The notes: generated by a model not told the origin, from the sequence alone. A DNA stretch of 50,404 nt from Vagococcus allomyrinae (GCF_017829975.1 NZ_JAEEGA010000025.1:1-50404), one strand, 5' to 3'. Numbered from the stretch's first letter, positions 1-8,576 are shown. A program made the numbers and translations.

Positions 1-51
1 ATTTTTTCTACCTATATTATCTCAAATTGAACGGAAAAAGTCTGTAAAATC

Positions 52-90
52 AAAAAAAAGTTGTATAAAACAGCTATCATTTTATACAAC
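52..90 (-). terminator. Rho-independent terminator of the GNAT gene
   Basis: An 11-bp perfect stem (GTTGTATAAAA at 60-70 pairing with 80-90) around a 9-nt loop is followed, on the minus strand, by eight T residues (A-run at 52-59). It lies about 50 bp after the stop codon of the acetyltransferase gene and reads in its direction. Confidence 0.8.
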
Positions 91-139
91 TTTAATTATT
101 TAACTTTTTCAGCAGCCTCGAAATAATCTGACTTGTTTT

Positions 140-679
140 TTATCGTGAGGCAAAAGGGATAAACGGCACAGGTTTTGACATTGACTCACTCAAGCTTTTT
201 TGCATCCAAACGATGTCATGCCATTGATCATGTTTATACGCAAATTGCTCAAACTTAGCCACTAAGTGATAACCCATCCCCTCATGAAATTTTAAACTGC
301 TCTGATTATCTCCTGTAATACAGGCGACTACCTGAGATACATTTTGCTTGATTAGAGCTTCTTCCAAATGTTCATACAACAATCGACCGATCCCTTGTCC
401 TTTAACGGTTGAATCAAGATAAATCGTCAGTTCTGCTGCCCAGGCATAGCCAGGTCGATTGTTATACGCGTGAGCGTAAGCATAACCAACAATCTTACCA
501 TAACGATCTTCTGCTACCAAAAAAGGATACTCCGCCAAGGTTGACGTGATGCGTTCTTGAAATTCTTTAAGAGAGGGCACTCCATATTCGAAGGTAAAGG
601 TTGAATCAGTGACATACGGACGGTAAATCTTGAGTAAATCAGCGCCATCTTGCTGGCATGCTATTCTAATGGTGGTCAT
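140..679 (-). CDS. GNAT family N-acetyltransferase (phosphinothricin acetyltransferase-like)
   Basis: A 179-residue cytosolic acetyltransferase of the GNAT fold. The acetyl-CoA pyrophosphate loop is visible as GQGIGRLLYEHL near residues 94-105, preceded by the strand AAELTIYLDSTVKG, and the N-terminal block IRIACQQDGADLLKIYRPYV resembles the Pat/Bar subfamily that acetylates small amines such as phosphinothricin or methionine sulfoximine. The length suits the family; the last 15 residues after the core look like an unstructured tail. AAGGTAGG lies about 8 bp before the ATG. The gene is monocistronic, with its own terminator downstream and an LCP gene diverging upstream. Family assignment is firm; the substrate is not determined. 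Confidence 0.85.
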   Translation of the reverse strand: MTTIRIACQQDGADLLKIYRPYVTDSTFTFEYGVPSLKEFQERITSTLAEYPFLVAEDRYGKIVGYAYAHAYNNRPGYAWAAELTIYLDSTVKGQGIGRLLYEHLEEALIKQNVSQVVACITGDNQSSLKFHEGMGYHLVAKFEQFAYKHDQWHDIVWMQKSLSESMSKPVPFIPFASR

Positions 680-893
680 TCTTTCGCCTACCTTCTTCTT
701 TAATTTAGAAAATCATACCAAACCTCCAAGTGAATTTCAATCTTATTGTATTAACTACTTGTTAAAAAAGAACTAACAGACCTCTCCTCTCGTCATACCA
801 ATGGATGACTGCTTTTGAACTGATCTACCGTTGGTTATTTAAGATTGATAACACCCCATATATTGCTTTTTTATTAATCTTTAAGATATCATT

Positions 894-921
894 TTGTTAT
901 TTTACTGTTACATGATAAAAT
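894..921 (+). promoter_or_regulatory. Probable sigma-A promoter of the LCP gene
   Basis: TTGTTA (894-899), a 16-bp spacer and TAAAAT (916-921), 35 bp before the start codon. GGGGGA at 941-946 is the ribosome-binding site. Confidence 0.5.
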
Positions 922-955
922 ACCTTTAGACTTTTATTATGGGGGATACTAATAA

Positions 956-2026
956 ATGAAAAAACAGCGAAAACGAACGTCAAGTAACTCGACGAGAATT
1001 GATCGTCATCACAAAAGGAAACGAAATTATAAACCACTATTGATTATCGTGGCCTTGCTACTCTTAGGCGCCGCAGCCTATGGAACAAAGATTTTCGTTG
1101 ATGCTAAATCTGCTGTCGATAATTCTTTTAAGGAATTAAAACAAACTAAAAATACGATTACCAAAGACGGCAAAGAAATTTCTGTTGAACCGATTGATGG
1201 TGTTATTTCACTCTTAGTGATGGGACTAGATGATGATTCAATTCGGCAGTTAGGCAGCGCACGAACAGATGCCTTACTTTATCTAACAATAGATACAACA
1301 AAACATGATATTAATATGGTAAGTATTCCTAGAGATACCTATACTGATATTTTTTCAGATGACTTTTATGGTAAAGATAAAATAAATGCCGCTTATACCT
1401 ATGGTCAGGAAGAGGCATCCATCGATGCTGTAGAAAACCTGTTAAATGTGCCGATTAACCATTATATTTCCTTTAATTTTCAATCCTTTTTAGGTATTGT
1501 TGATGCCTTAGGAGGCATTGATGTGGATGTGCCAATTAGTTTTACTGACACGAACACTCAAGGGAATGGCGAAGTTACCCTAACCGAAGGTAGACAACAT
1601 TTAAACGGTGAGCAAGCTTTAGCTTTAGCACGAACTCGTCATTCAGATAATGATATCAAACGAGGTGAACGACAACAGTTGGTGATTAAAGCCATTGCTG
1701 ATAAAGCAACTAGTGTTGGTTCATTAAGCAAATACTCGGAAATAATTAAAGCGGTTGGCAGTAATATGCAAACCAATTTAACTTTTGATGAAATGTTAGC
1801 CTTGGCTCAATCAGGAGTGAAAGATTCCTATGACTTTAATTCTTATCTTTTTGATTGGCAGTCATTTGATTTAGATGGAGCAAGTATGGTCGAACTATTC
1901 CCTGATAGTGTGGAATACATCAGTCACCGATTCAGAGTCAGCTTAGGATTGGATACTGAGGATGACAGAGATGCAGCAGACTATCAATTCCAAACAAATG
2001 GCCTTGGTTATTATCAAGGAAACTAA
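956..2026 (+). CDS. LytR-CpsA-Psr (LCP) family cell-wall glycopolymer ligase
   Basis: A 356-residue type II membrane protein: a very basic N-terminus (KKQRKRTSS), one transmembrane helix at about residues 27-45, then an extracellular LCP domain. LCP enzymes transfer undecaprenyl-linked polymers such as teichoic acids or capsule onto peptidoglycan. Conserved landmarks are LLVMGLDD, the arginine of SARTDALLYLTID, SIPRDTYTDI, the FQSFLGIVDALGGIDVDV block and ALARTRHSDNDIKRGERQQ, which supply the acidic and arginine residues that bind the lipid pyrophosphate. The ATG at 956 follows GGGGGA by 9 bp. It is a single-gene unit ending in a strong terminator. Which polymer it attaches cannot be told from sequence; BrpA/Psr-like paralogues are the likely relatives. 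Confidence 0.92.
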   Translation: MKKQRKRTSSNSTRIDRHHKRKRNYKPLLIIVALLLLGAAAYGTKIFVDAKSAVDNSFKELKQTKNTITKDGKEISVEPIDGVISLLVMGLDDDSIRQLGSARTDALLYLTIDTTKHDINMVSIPRDTYTDIFSDDFYGKDKINAAYTYGQEEASIDAVENLLNVPINHYISFNFQSFLGIVDALGGIDVDVPISFTDTNTQGNGEVTLTEGRQHLNGEQALALARTRHSDNDIKRGERQQLVIKAIADKATSVGSLSKYSEIIKAVGSNMQTNLTFDEMLALAQSGVKDSYDFNSYLFDWQSFDLDGASMVELFPDSVEYISHRFRVSLGLDTEDDRDAADYQFQTNGLGYYQGN

Positions 2027-2068
2027 AAAAAGTGAGGCAAATCCCTAAAGGAATTGCCTCACTTTTTT
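2025..2068. terminator. Bidirectional terminator between LCP and catalase genes
   Basis: AAAAAAGTGAGGCAA pairs perfectly with TTGCCTCACTTTTTT across a 13-nt loop. A T-tract follows on the plus strand and, because of the leading A-run, also on the minus strand, so it can serve both convergent genes. Confidence 0.85.
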
Positions 2069-2079
2069 ATTAGCTATCT

Positions 2080-3540
2080 TTAAACGTTTTCTATTCCTAA
2101 ACCGGCCGCAATTCTGGCCCCATATTCTGGATCAGCTTTTACGAAATGAGCAATTTGACGTCTTTTAATCGCCTCATCAGCAACTGGCATCATATGGCCA
2201 ACGATATTAGCCACCAAACGAGTTTTTTCGTCTTCTGGCAACAAGCGATACAAATCTCCGGCTTGGGTGTAATGATCATCGTCATCATAGGCCACAGAAT
2301 CTGCCATCCCTGAGATCGCGAAGCTTGCCTGTTTATTGGCTGGCGTCTCAGTTGGCCCACCTAAGCTGTTTGGCTCATAATACACTGAACTGCCACCATT
2401 GCTGTCTGAGCGCATTGCTCCGTCACGGTGATAATTATTGGCTTCGTTCTTAGGGCGATTAATTGGTAACAAATGACTATTGGCCCCTACACGATGTCGA
2501 TGAGCATCACCGTAAGCAAAGAGACGACCTTGCAACAACTTATCAGGAGAAAAATCAATTCCTGGCACAATATTACCTGGGGTGAAGGTCACTTGTTCCA
2601 CTTCGGCAAAATAATTATTCGGGTTGCGGTCAAGTACCATTCTTCCCACTTCTATTAGAGGATAGTCCTTCTGAGACCAAACTTTAGTGACATCAAAAGG
2701 ATTAAAACGGTAGTTAGCAGCATCTTCCAAGGGCATGATTTGAACCTTCAACGTCCATGCAGGATAATCTCCAGCCTCAATCGAATTAAACAAGTCTTCT
2801 GTATGGTGATCAGGATTGCTGCCGTCGATCGTTTGCGCAACTTCAGAAGTCAAATTTTGAATCCCTTGCTCAGTTTTAAAATGATATTTAACCCAAACAC
2901 TCTCGCCTTCAGCATTGGTCCATTTAAATGTGTGACTGCCAAAGCCATGCATATGACGTAAGGTAGCAGGAATGCCACGATCTGACATAAGAATCGTCAC
3001 TTGGTGAAGCGACTCAGGTGATAATGACCAGAAATCCCAAATAGCATTGTGATTTTTCAAATGGGTTTGGGGGTCACGCTTTTGAGTGTGAATAAAATCA
3101 GGAAATTTAATCGCATCTCGAATGAAAAAAATCGGGGTATTGTTTCCGACTAAATCGTAATTGCCTTCTTCTGTATAAAACTTCACAGCGAAGCCCCGTG
3201 GGTCTCTCAATGTATCTGATGACCCACTTTCACCTGCTACTGTTGAAAATCGTGCAAACAGATCCGTTCTTTTGCCAACTTCCCCTAGAAAATCAGCTTT
3301 TGTGTAGCGTGCCAAATCGTTCGTGACTTCAAAATAGCCATGGGCCCCTGCCCCTTTGGCATGAACAACCCGTTCTGGCACACGCTCGCGATTAAAATGA
3401 GCCAACTTTTCAAGCAATGCAACGTCTTGAATCAGCACTGGGCCTCCGCTACCAGCTGTCATGGAGTTTTGATTATCACCAATCGGCGCCCCTGCATCTG
3501 TTGTCAGGTTGTTTTTGCTATTATCTAAATTCTTTGTCAA
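2080..3540 (-). CDS. katA: Monofunctional heme catalase
   Basis: A 486-residue clade-3-type small-subunit catalase that dismutates H2O2 to water and oxygen in the cytosol. The distal catalytic His60 sits in [17 protein letters not shown], the distal Asn133 in VGNNTPIFF, and the proximal heme ligand Tyr343 in [12 protein letters not shown], so all key residues are present. The start is a TTG at 3540, chosen because AGGTGATC lies 6 bp before it; the next in-frame ATG (residue 27) has no such site and sits in the variable leader. A PerR-box-like palindrome overlaps the promoter, implying peroxide induction. It is a single-gene unit. Lactic acid bacteria lack catalase or depend on external heme for it, so function may need heme uptake. 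Confidence 0.96.
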   Translation of the reverse strand: MTKNLDNSKNNLTTDAGAPIGDNQNSMTAGSGGPVLIQDVALLEKLAHFNRERVPERVVHAKGAGAHGYFEVTNDLARYTKADFLGEVGKRTDLFARFSTVAGESGSSDTLRDPRGFAVKFYTEEGNYDLVGNNTPIFFIRDAIKFPDFIHTQKRDPQTHLKNHNAIWDFWSLSPESLHQVTILMSDRGIPATLRHMHGFGSHTFKWTNAEGESVWVKYHFKTEQGIQNLTSEVAQTIDGSNPDHHTEDLFNSIEAGDYPAWTLKVQIMPLEDAANYRFNPFDVTKVWSQKDYPLIEVGRMVLDRNPNNYFAEVEQVTFTPGNIVPGIDFSPDKLLQGRLFAYGDAHRHRVGANSHLLPINRPKNEANNYHRDGAMRSDSNGGSSVYYEPNSLGGPTETPANKQASFAISGMADSVAYDDDDHYTQAGDLYRLLPEDEKTRLVANIVGHMMPVADEAIKRRQIAHFVKADPEYGARIAAGLGIENV

Positions 3541-3585
3541 AAGAGATCACCTCGTTGATTATTCTATTTTATTTAAATTGTTAAA

Positions 3586-3600
3586 TAATAATAGTTATAA
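3586..3600. promoter_or_regulatory. PerR-box-like operator in the catalase promoter
   Basis: The minus strand reads TTATAACTATTATTA, matching 12 of the 14 defined positions of the PerR box TTATAATNATTATAA. It overlaps a plausible -35 (CTATTA), with TAAAAT 17 bp downstream, so a bound repressor would block RNA polymerase. PerR control of katA is established in Bacillus; its use here is inference. Confidence 0.6.
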
Positions 3601-3647
3601 ATAGAATATCTAATGGGCGTTTTAAAATCAATCTATATGCCTACTGA

Positions 3648-4160
3648 TTATTCGCCAAGAGGCACTTGATACTCGGCAGACTTATTTTGGTGCAGGACAG
3701 TCATTACTTTACGAGCAAGCGGTTGGGCTATTAACAATTCAATCATTAAAACAATGGCAAAATTTCGGGGCCAGGCAGCTAAAAATCGCAATAAGAAACC
3801 TTGCTCAATCAGAAAACCATGACCGATAAAATCACCAATGATGGTCATGCTAAAGGACATTCCCACAACCGTAAACAACACGGTAAATAAAATAACCGCA
3901 TTAAAGCTATCGTCTTTTTCAGTAAATTTTCTAACCAACTTTTCCACTGGTTGATGCATCACAAAAGTTTCCAATAATAAGGCAATCAAAAAGAAGAGAG
4001 GAAAGGCCTTTAAAATCATGACAACCAATGTCATATTGACTTGTTTTACTTGCAAATAAATATTGAAAGAGGCCATTAAAAAGGCCGTAATGCCACAAAT
4101 CACCACCCCGTATAACAAGCCTTCTTTACTAGTTTGAGGTAAACGTCTTTCTTGTTTCAT
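3648..4160 (-). CDS. DUF2798 family integral membrane protein
   Basis: A 170-residue protein with four predicted membrane helices arranged as two DUF2798 repeats (about residues 14-70 and 84-150). The repeat signature is seen as FLMASFNIYLQ in the first half, and as VVGMSFSMTIIGDF plus RFLAAWPRNFAIVL in the second. DUF2798 proteins are widespread small membrane proteins of unknown function. The ATG is preceded by ACGGAG. The gene stands alone and faces away from asnA. Its 5' leader contains a perfect terminator-like hairpin, which suggests expression by attenuation or anti-termination. No function can be assigned. Confidence 0.8.
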   Translation of the reverse strand: MKQERRLPQTSKEGLLYGVVICGITAFLMASFNIYLQVKQVNMTLVVMILKAFPLFFLIALLLETFVMHQPVEKLVRKFTEKDDSFNAVILFTVLFTVVGMSFSMTIIGDFIGHGFLIEQGFLLRFLAAWPRNFAIVLMIELLIAQPLARKVMTVLHQNKSAEYQVPLGE

Positions 4161-4194
4161 TCATCAATCTCCGTTCTTTTTCTTCAGCAAATAC

Positions 4195-4235
4195 AAAAAA
4201 ACGCAGAAAGCATCCTCTTCAGATGGTTCCTACGT
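4195..4235 (-). terminator. Terminator-like hairpin in the leader of the DUF2798 gene
   Basis: On the minus strand ACGTAGGAA pairs with TTTCTGCGT (9 bp with G-U pairs), an inner CAUC/GAUG stem closes a 7-nt loop, and T residues follow directly (A-run 4195-4200). It lies upstream, not downstream, of the gene it precedes, so it could be an attenuator or end a short RNA of roughly 65 nt. Confidence 0.65.
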
Positions 4236-4261
4236 CAACATGTAATCTTCACTGTTTTGCA

Positions 4262-4290
4262 AGTATAACAAATAAAACAATCAGCGTCCA
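4262..4290 (-). promoter_or_regulatory. Probable promoter of the DUF2798 leader
   Basis: On the minus strand TGGACG (4285-4290), a 17-bp spacer and TATACT (4262-4267). Transcription would begin about 20 nt before the terminator-like hairpin. Confidence 0.45.
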
Positions 4291-4445
4291 GATGAAAGTT
4301 TACTCATATGTTTTAGAGAAGGTTTGCAAAAATAAAGTAACTTTTTAGCAGATTTTGTGGTAAAATAATGAGAATACAATTAGAATGAGGTGCATGACGT
4401 ATCAGTAAAACAATAGTTCCCCATAATTACCAATCAATTTTAAAC

Positions 4446-5405
4446 GTGTATGACACGCAAACCGCTATCGGCTTTATTAAAAGATGTTTTGAAGAAGCCA
4501 TGACAGGTAGCTTAAAACTCAAACGAGTTTCTGCTCCTCTATTCGTTAATCAACAATCTGGGTTAAACGACAATTTAAGTGGCGTTGAGCGGCCTGTCCA
4601 ATTCGATGTCCCATCACTAGATGATAATGGCGAAGTCGTTCATTCATTGGCCAAATGGAAGCGAGTAGCTTTAAAGCAGTATGATTTCCACCCTGGCAAT
4701 GGCTTATATGCGGACATGAATGCGATCCGCCGCGACGAAGTCTTAGATAATTTACATTCGATTTATGTCGATCAATGGGATTGGGAGCGAGTGATCACTA
4801 AAGAGCAACGGACGATTCCCTATCTTAAACAAGTCGTCCAAGGCCTGGTCAACGCTATGGCTGAAACCGCCAGTCGCTTACGCACAAAGTATCCCAGTGT
4901 TGATGTTACCATCGACACCACTGTTTCTTTTATCACCAGTCAAGAATTAGCTGACCTCTTTCCTGATTTAGATTCAAAAGAACGGGAACACGCCTATGTC
5001 AAAGAGCACCCCACTACCTTTATTTTACAAATTGGCGATCTTTTAAAAAATGGCGAGCCTCATGATAATCGCGCACCTGACTATGACGACTGGTCACTTA
5101 ATGGTGATCTCCTATTTTGGCATGAACCATTGGCTTGCGCCATGGAGCTTTCCAGTATGGGCATCCGTGTTGACGATAAGGCATTACTCGAACAACTTGA
5201 AAAAGCTAATGCTGGTGATCGAATGGCCTTTGATTTCCATCAACAAGTGGCTAACAATGAATTGCCGTTAACCATTGGTGGCGGTATTGGCCAAAGCCGG
5301 ATGTGCATGCTATTACTCGGGAAAGCACATATTGGCGAAGTTCAAGTGTCTTTATGGGATCAAGAAACCATCGACGCCTGCCAAGATAAAATTTTCTTAC
5401 TTTAA
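4446..5405 (+). CDS. asnA: Aspartate-ammonia ligase (asparagine synthetase A), start anomalous
   Basis: AsnA makes asparagine from aspartate, ammonia and ATP and has a class II aminoacyl-tRNA-synthetase-like fold. Signature blocks are intact: GLNDNLSGVERPVQFD, VVHSLAKWKR, YVDQWDWERV, RAPDYDDWSLNGDLLFW, ELSSMGIRVD and TIGGGIGQSRM. The GTG at 4446 is the first standard start codon in the frame, but homologous sequence continues upstream: codons from 4398 read RISKTIVPHNYQSILN, which matches the usual AsnA N-terminus. The frame is closed by TGA at 4395. An ATG at 4394 next to GAGGTG lies one base out of frame and yields only MTYQ. Either a single-base frameshift follows the start codon, or translation starts at a non-standard codon such as ATC 4401. 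The catalytic body is otherwise whole. A terminator follows. Confidence 0.9.
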   Translation: MYDTQTAIGFIKRCFEEAMTGSLKLKRVSAPLFVNQQSGLNDNLSGVERPVQFDVPSLDDNGEVVHSLAKWKRVALKQYDFHPGNGLYADMNAIRRDEVLDNLHSIYVDQWDWERVITKEQRTIPYLKQVVQGLVNAMAETASRLRTKYPSVDVTIDTTVSFITSQELADLFPDLDSKEREHAYVKEHPTTFILQIGDLLKNGEPHDNRAPDYDDWSLNGDLLFWHEPLACAMELSSMGIRVDDKALLEQLEKANAGDRMAFDFHQQVANNELPLTIGGGIGQSRMCMLLLGKAHIGEVQVSLWDQETIDACQDKIFLL

Positions 5406-5413
5406 AAAATTGT

Positions 5414-5453
5414 AAAAAACGTCTTATTCCCAAGTGGAATTAAGACGTTTTTC
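5414..5453 (+). terminator. Terminator of asnA
   Basis: AAAACGTCTTA and TTCC pair with GGAA and TTAAGACGTTTT, with one bulged base, around a short loop. A T-tract follows immediately. The stem also has an A-rich left foot, so it may work in both directions. Confidence 0.75.
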
Positions 5454-5498
5454 TCTTGCGATATCGGGAAAAACTTTCATTTCTAAGGCCTTCGATGA

Positions 5499-6533
5499 TT
5501 AAAAAAGCTCGCCCTTTAAGACTTCCACTCCAAAATCAACCCCTTCACTAATATACATTTTAACCTCTTTTAATTGTTCTTGATTAATCTCACCGGCTAT
5601 CGCCAAAAAAGTATAAAACTTCTTCAGCGAAGCACCTAATTTTTTGACACTGCTTTGACTGGACCACATGGCCTTTCTGACAAACCAATCGCTGATAAAA
5701 TCCATTACATCTATTAAATTCGTGACTGGTGTGTGAATGTTATAATACAGTAAGTAATCGTTGAGAAATAAGCTCACATTTTCCAAATGAGTTTGGCAAA
5801 CTTTAGCACTTAGACCTTCCCCATTTTTCAAATAATCTTCAAATGACTCTAACACAAGACGATTATTGTCAATGACGTCATCAGATACCGCTTCGTAATC
5901 GTCAAACCACCCTTTGTTAGCATGTTGTCGCCAAATCGAAAAATCCTGCCATAACTTGTTGACTTGATACTCTGTTTTGTCTGGGATCACTAAGTCCTCG
6001 GGGAGTACTTGGTTAATTTCTAATGATTGTTCAAAAACAGAGGCCAATTCCTTGATACTATTGCCTTCTTTTAAACTTACAAATAGGACATTTGCCAGTT
6101 CTGCATTTGCTCTTGGCTGCAACAATGAATCCAAGTTTATGTCTAAATGAGCAGCGTAGTGGATATACTCATTGGTAATGCCTGTTACTCTTCTATTATG
6201 CCCAGCATTTACCTCGATCTCGCCAGCTAATTCGAAATAACGATCCAGTTGATCCTCCGAAATGCCACTAAATTTAAAGACCTGTCTAATACCTTTCTCG
6301 ATATACTTCCCTAAATTTTGTTTATTGGCTGCATTGATATTTGCCAAGATGACCGGAGAGTAGGTCAGATCATTTACTAAAATAATAATTTTTTTGTGAT
6401 TAATTGTATAGTAATTGGCGTGCCAAGAAAACAAGGGATTTTTTGGGGCAAAAGCTTTGGCAACGTTAGCGTCTTTTACCTTGACCAGCTTATTAAACAG
6501 TGGTTGCGACTTTTTAGTTGGGTTAATAATCAT
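5499..6533 (-). CDS. DUF6933 domain protein with SAM-like core-binding C-terminus
   Basis: A 344-residue soluble protein. The N-terminal ~190 residues (MIINPTKKSQPLFNKLV, FSWHANYYTINHKKIIILVN, NRRVTGITNEYIHYA) resemble DUF6933, found beside mobile elements and in plasmid-borne genes, function unknown. The C-terminal ~95 residues (LESFEDYLKNGEGLSAK, NDYLLYY, WFVRKAMWS, SLKKFYTFLA) look like the SAM-like core-binding domain of tyrosine recombinases, but no catalytic recombinase domain follows. Start: an ATG at 6548 opens the frame, but GGAGG lies between it and the ATG at 6533 with 7-bp spacing, so 6533 is chosen. Monocistronic, divergent from a small XRE regulator. Role unknown. Confidence 0.7.
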   Translation of the reverse strand: MIINPTKKSQPLFNKLVKVKDANVAKAFAPKNPLFSWHANYYTINHKKIIILVNDLTYSPVILANINAANKQNLGKYIEKGIRQVFKFSGISEDQLDRYFELAGEIEVNAGHNRRVTGITNEYIHYAAHLDINLDSLLQPRANAELANVLFVSLKEGNSIKELASVFEQSLEINQVLPEDLVIPDKTEYQVNKLWQDFSIWRQHANKGWFDDYEAVSDDVIDNNRLVLESFEDYLKNGEGLSAKVCQTHLENVSLFLNDYLLYYNIHTPVTNLIDVMDFISDWFVRKAMWSSQSSVKKLGASLKKFYTFLAIAGEINQEQLKEVKMYISEGVDFGVEVLKGELF

Positions 6534-6724
6534 TTTATTCCTCCACATTAGTTATTTCTTTATCTATTGTATCATCGATCAGAGCTCAGGTAAAAAAATT
6601 TCCTCAATGTATGAAAAAATTGAATGTTCATCACATAAAAATTTCGGTATTATAAAATTACAGACTGAAATGTCCATAAAAATACGTCATTTTGTTAACT
6701 TAAGAAAAGGTAGGTGGATCCTTT

Positions 6725-6952
6725 ATGGAAAAAGAACTAACAGACGCTATTTACAATAAAGTATACGAATATCGCGTTTTAAAGAGAATGTCACAAAAAG
6801 AATTAGCAGATGCCGTTGGTGTTAGCCGGCAAACAATCTTTCTTTTAGAAAAAAAAACTCAGGCCCCCTCACTATTAATGGCCTTTCGTTTAGCATCCTA
6901 TTTTAACGTTGAGGTTAATGATATCTTTCACTACGAAAAAAAACACAACTGA
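6725..6952 (+). CDS. Small XRE-family transcriptional regulator
   Basis: A 75-residue single-domain DNA-binding protein. The Cro/C1-type helix-turn-helix is clear: MSQKELADAVGVSRQTI (about residues 22-38), then PSLLMAFRLASYFNVEVNDIF. This resembles the YozG-like regulators that often control an adjacent membrane gene. AGGTGG lies just before the ATG. It is divergent from the DUF6933 gene and convergent with the Mga-like gene. No membrane partner lies beside it here, so its target is unknown. Confidence 0.85.
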   Translation: MEKELTDAIYNKVYEYRVLKRMSQKELADAVGVSRQTIFLLEKKTQAPSLLMAFRLASYFNVEVNDIFHYEKKHN

Positions 6953-6988
6953 CAGGTTGTTAAGCTAGCCTAGCCACAATCTAACCTC

Positions 6989-7027
6989 AAACAAACAGAA
7001 AAAGGTCTGGCCTTCTTCTGTTTGTTT
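6989..7027. terminator. Hairpin between convergent XRE and Mga-like genes
   Basis: AAACAAACAGAA (6989-7000) pairs with TTCTGTTTGTTT (7016-7027), and an inner AGG/CCT stem is present. The T-tract is weak on both strands, so terminator activity is probable rather than certain. Confidence 0.5.
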
Positions 7028-7042
7028 ACGTAGTCCTTTTTG

Positions 7043-7092
7043 GAAATCTTTGTCACAAAGCAAGAACTCGCTTGCTTGATGACAGAGATTTC
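7043..7092. repeat. 50-bp near-perfect inverted repeat at the Mga-like gene end
   Basis: GAAATCTTTGTCA (7043-7055) pairs with TGACAGAGATTTC (7080-7092, one G-T), and AAGCAAG (7058-7064) with CTTGCTT (7071-7077), around AACTCG. The right foot touches the stop codon of the Mga-like gene. There is no T-tract on either strand, so it is not an ordinary intrinsic terminator; a 3'-end stabilising structure or a protein-binding palindrome is possible. Confidence 0.6.
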
Positions 7093-8576
7093 TAAATGAG
7101 GGCAGATCGAGCTGATGTTTTCGTTAAGGCCGGTGATATTTTTTTTAGTAAACTATTCCAATCATCGGCTGTCGGAATGGTTTGAAACAAGAGATACTCG
7201 CTTTTTAAGACATAGTCATTAATATATTCCGAGTAGTTCGTCACAATTATGTCCACGCCAATCGTCTCGAGAATGTCTTCATTTAACGAAATAGAATCTA
7301 AAAAATACAATTGATGAGATCCCGCCAACAATTGATGGGCAAAGGCCTTTGTTTGCAAACATACAAAGTGATTGCCTTCCAGTAAAAAAGCAATTTTCAA
7401 AGATGAAGAATAATAGCTACTTTCAATCGCCGACATCAACAACGTCAAGTTGACGGCAACATCTCTGACAATCCTTTCTGTTAAGAACTGTTGAGCTAAA
7501 GGATGACGTTCTAAGAAGGAAAGGTTTTGCGCAAAGTTACTTGCGTCAGGTCCTTCATCGAATAAAGTACCTCCACATAAGTTCTTAACATGGACTTCCG
7601 TCAATTGAATTTCCAAATAGCAGCAGGTAAAAAAAGAATGGATTAGCGCCTCCACGCCGTTGCGAGTGATTTCGGGATGCAGTTGAAGATAGGCCTGGGC
7701 CAGTTGATTGACCCGATCATTTGCATAGCGTTTAACAAACTCCCCTTCACTTTTAAGTGAATCGATATTGCGATTTGTAATCAGAAACAATTTAATGTAC
7801 AATAATTCCTCATCTGATAAAGCTTCGCCGGTTTTCCTCAAAATGATCCCCTTTAACTTCTGCAGATCAAAATTTTCATGATACTTCAACAGTTCCCTTT
7901 TCAGTTTTTGAGGTAGTTTAATATGATGTCCCCCTTGAGATCGTTCCAAACTAATGAGTAAGATGTAACAAAACATTGAAAATTGAATGGCTAGATGGGT
8001 TTCCAAGTGGTAGGCTTTAGAGAACTCCAAGACGATCTCTTGTATCATAATATTGGGTGTGACAGTGTGTGGCGTTGCGTCTGCTTCATAAAAAAATGAA
8101 AGAAAAAACTTGCGGATATTTTGCTCTTTGCCTTTAAACGTAATCGGCGAATACTCGATCTCAAATTGATAGTCCGCCACAATTTTATCCAACTTCTTCA
8201 AGTTTCGTAAAATAGTGCTTTCTGATTTATGCAAACGATCGGACCACTCGCCAATCGATAATAATTCGTTGTTAAAAATGGCGGTAATAATCACAAAAAG
8301 TGGTTCCAAATCTAACAGCTCTTTTTTCTTACGGATGTATTCCTCAGAATCAATTTCGAAAAAGCTGTACCCCATATTAGTCACATCTATGCGAATCGCT
8401 TTGCCAAAATACGTTCTGATATTAGCAATATCACTGATGATTGTTCTGGTCGTTGATGAGACCGATTTGGCTAAATCTTTAGTTGAGACTGTCCGTTCTC
8501 TTTCCAATTCGATCAGCAGTTGAAACCAACGTTTATTTACTTTATCTGTTAATAATTGTCGATGAAAATACTGCAT
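7092..8576 (-). CDS. Mga/AtxA-like transcriptional regulator
   Basis: A 494-residue protein with the layout of Mga-family virulence regulators: an N-terminal winged helix (about residues 15-65, STKDLAKSVSSTTRTIISDI), a second HTH_Mga domain (about 85-160, ESTILRNLKKLDKIV), a central PRD-like helical region, and a C-terminal EIIB-like domain (HFVCLQTKAF, DIIVTNYSEY). Members are cytosolic activators whose PRDs can be phosphorylated by the PTS. It is upstream of nothing on its own strand; it follows the small membrane protein and P-type ATPase genes in the same direction, so its targets are unclear. The ATG lies about 9 bp after a GGGGGA sequence. A second, diverged member lies at 48645. Confidence 0.85.
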   Translation of the reverse strand: MQYFHRQLLTDKVNKRWFQLLIELERERTVSTKDLAKSVSSTTRTIISDIANIRTYFGKAIRIDVTNMGYSFFEIDSEEYIRKKKELLDLEPLFVIITAIFNNELLSIGEWSDRLHKSESTILRNLKKLDKIVADYQFEIEYSPITFKGKEQNIRKFFLSFFYEADATPHTVTPNIMIQEIVLEFSKAYHLETHLAIQFSMFCYILLISLERSQGGHHIKLPQKLKRELLKYHENFDLQKLKGIILRKTGEALSDEELLYIKLFLITNRNIDSLKSEGEFVKRYANDRVNQLAQAYLQLHPEITRNGVEALIHSFFTCCYLEIQLTEVHVKNLCGGTLFDEGPDASNFAQNLSFLERHPLAQQFLTERIVRDVAVNLTLLMSAIESSYYSSSLKIAFLLEGNHFVCLQTKAFAHQLLAGSHQLYFLDSISLNEDILETIGVDIIVTNYSEYINDYVLKSEYLLFQTIPTADDWNSLLKKISPALTKTSARSALI

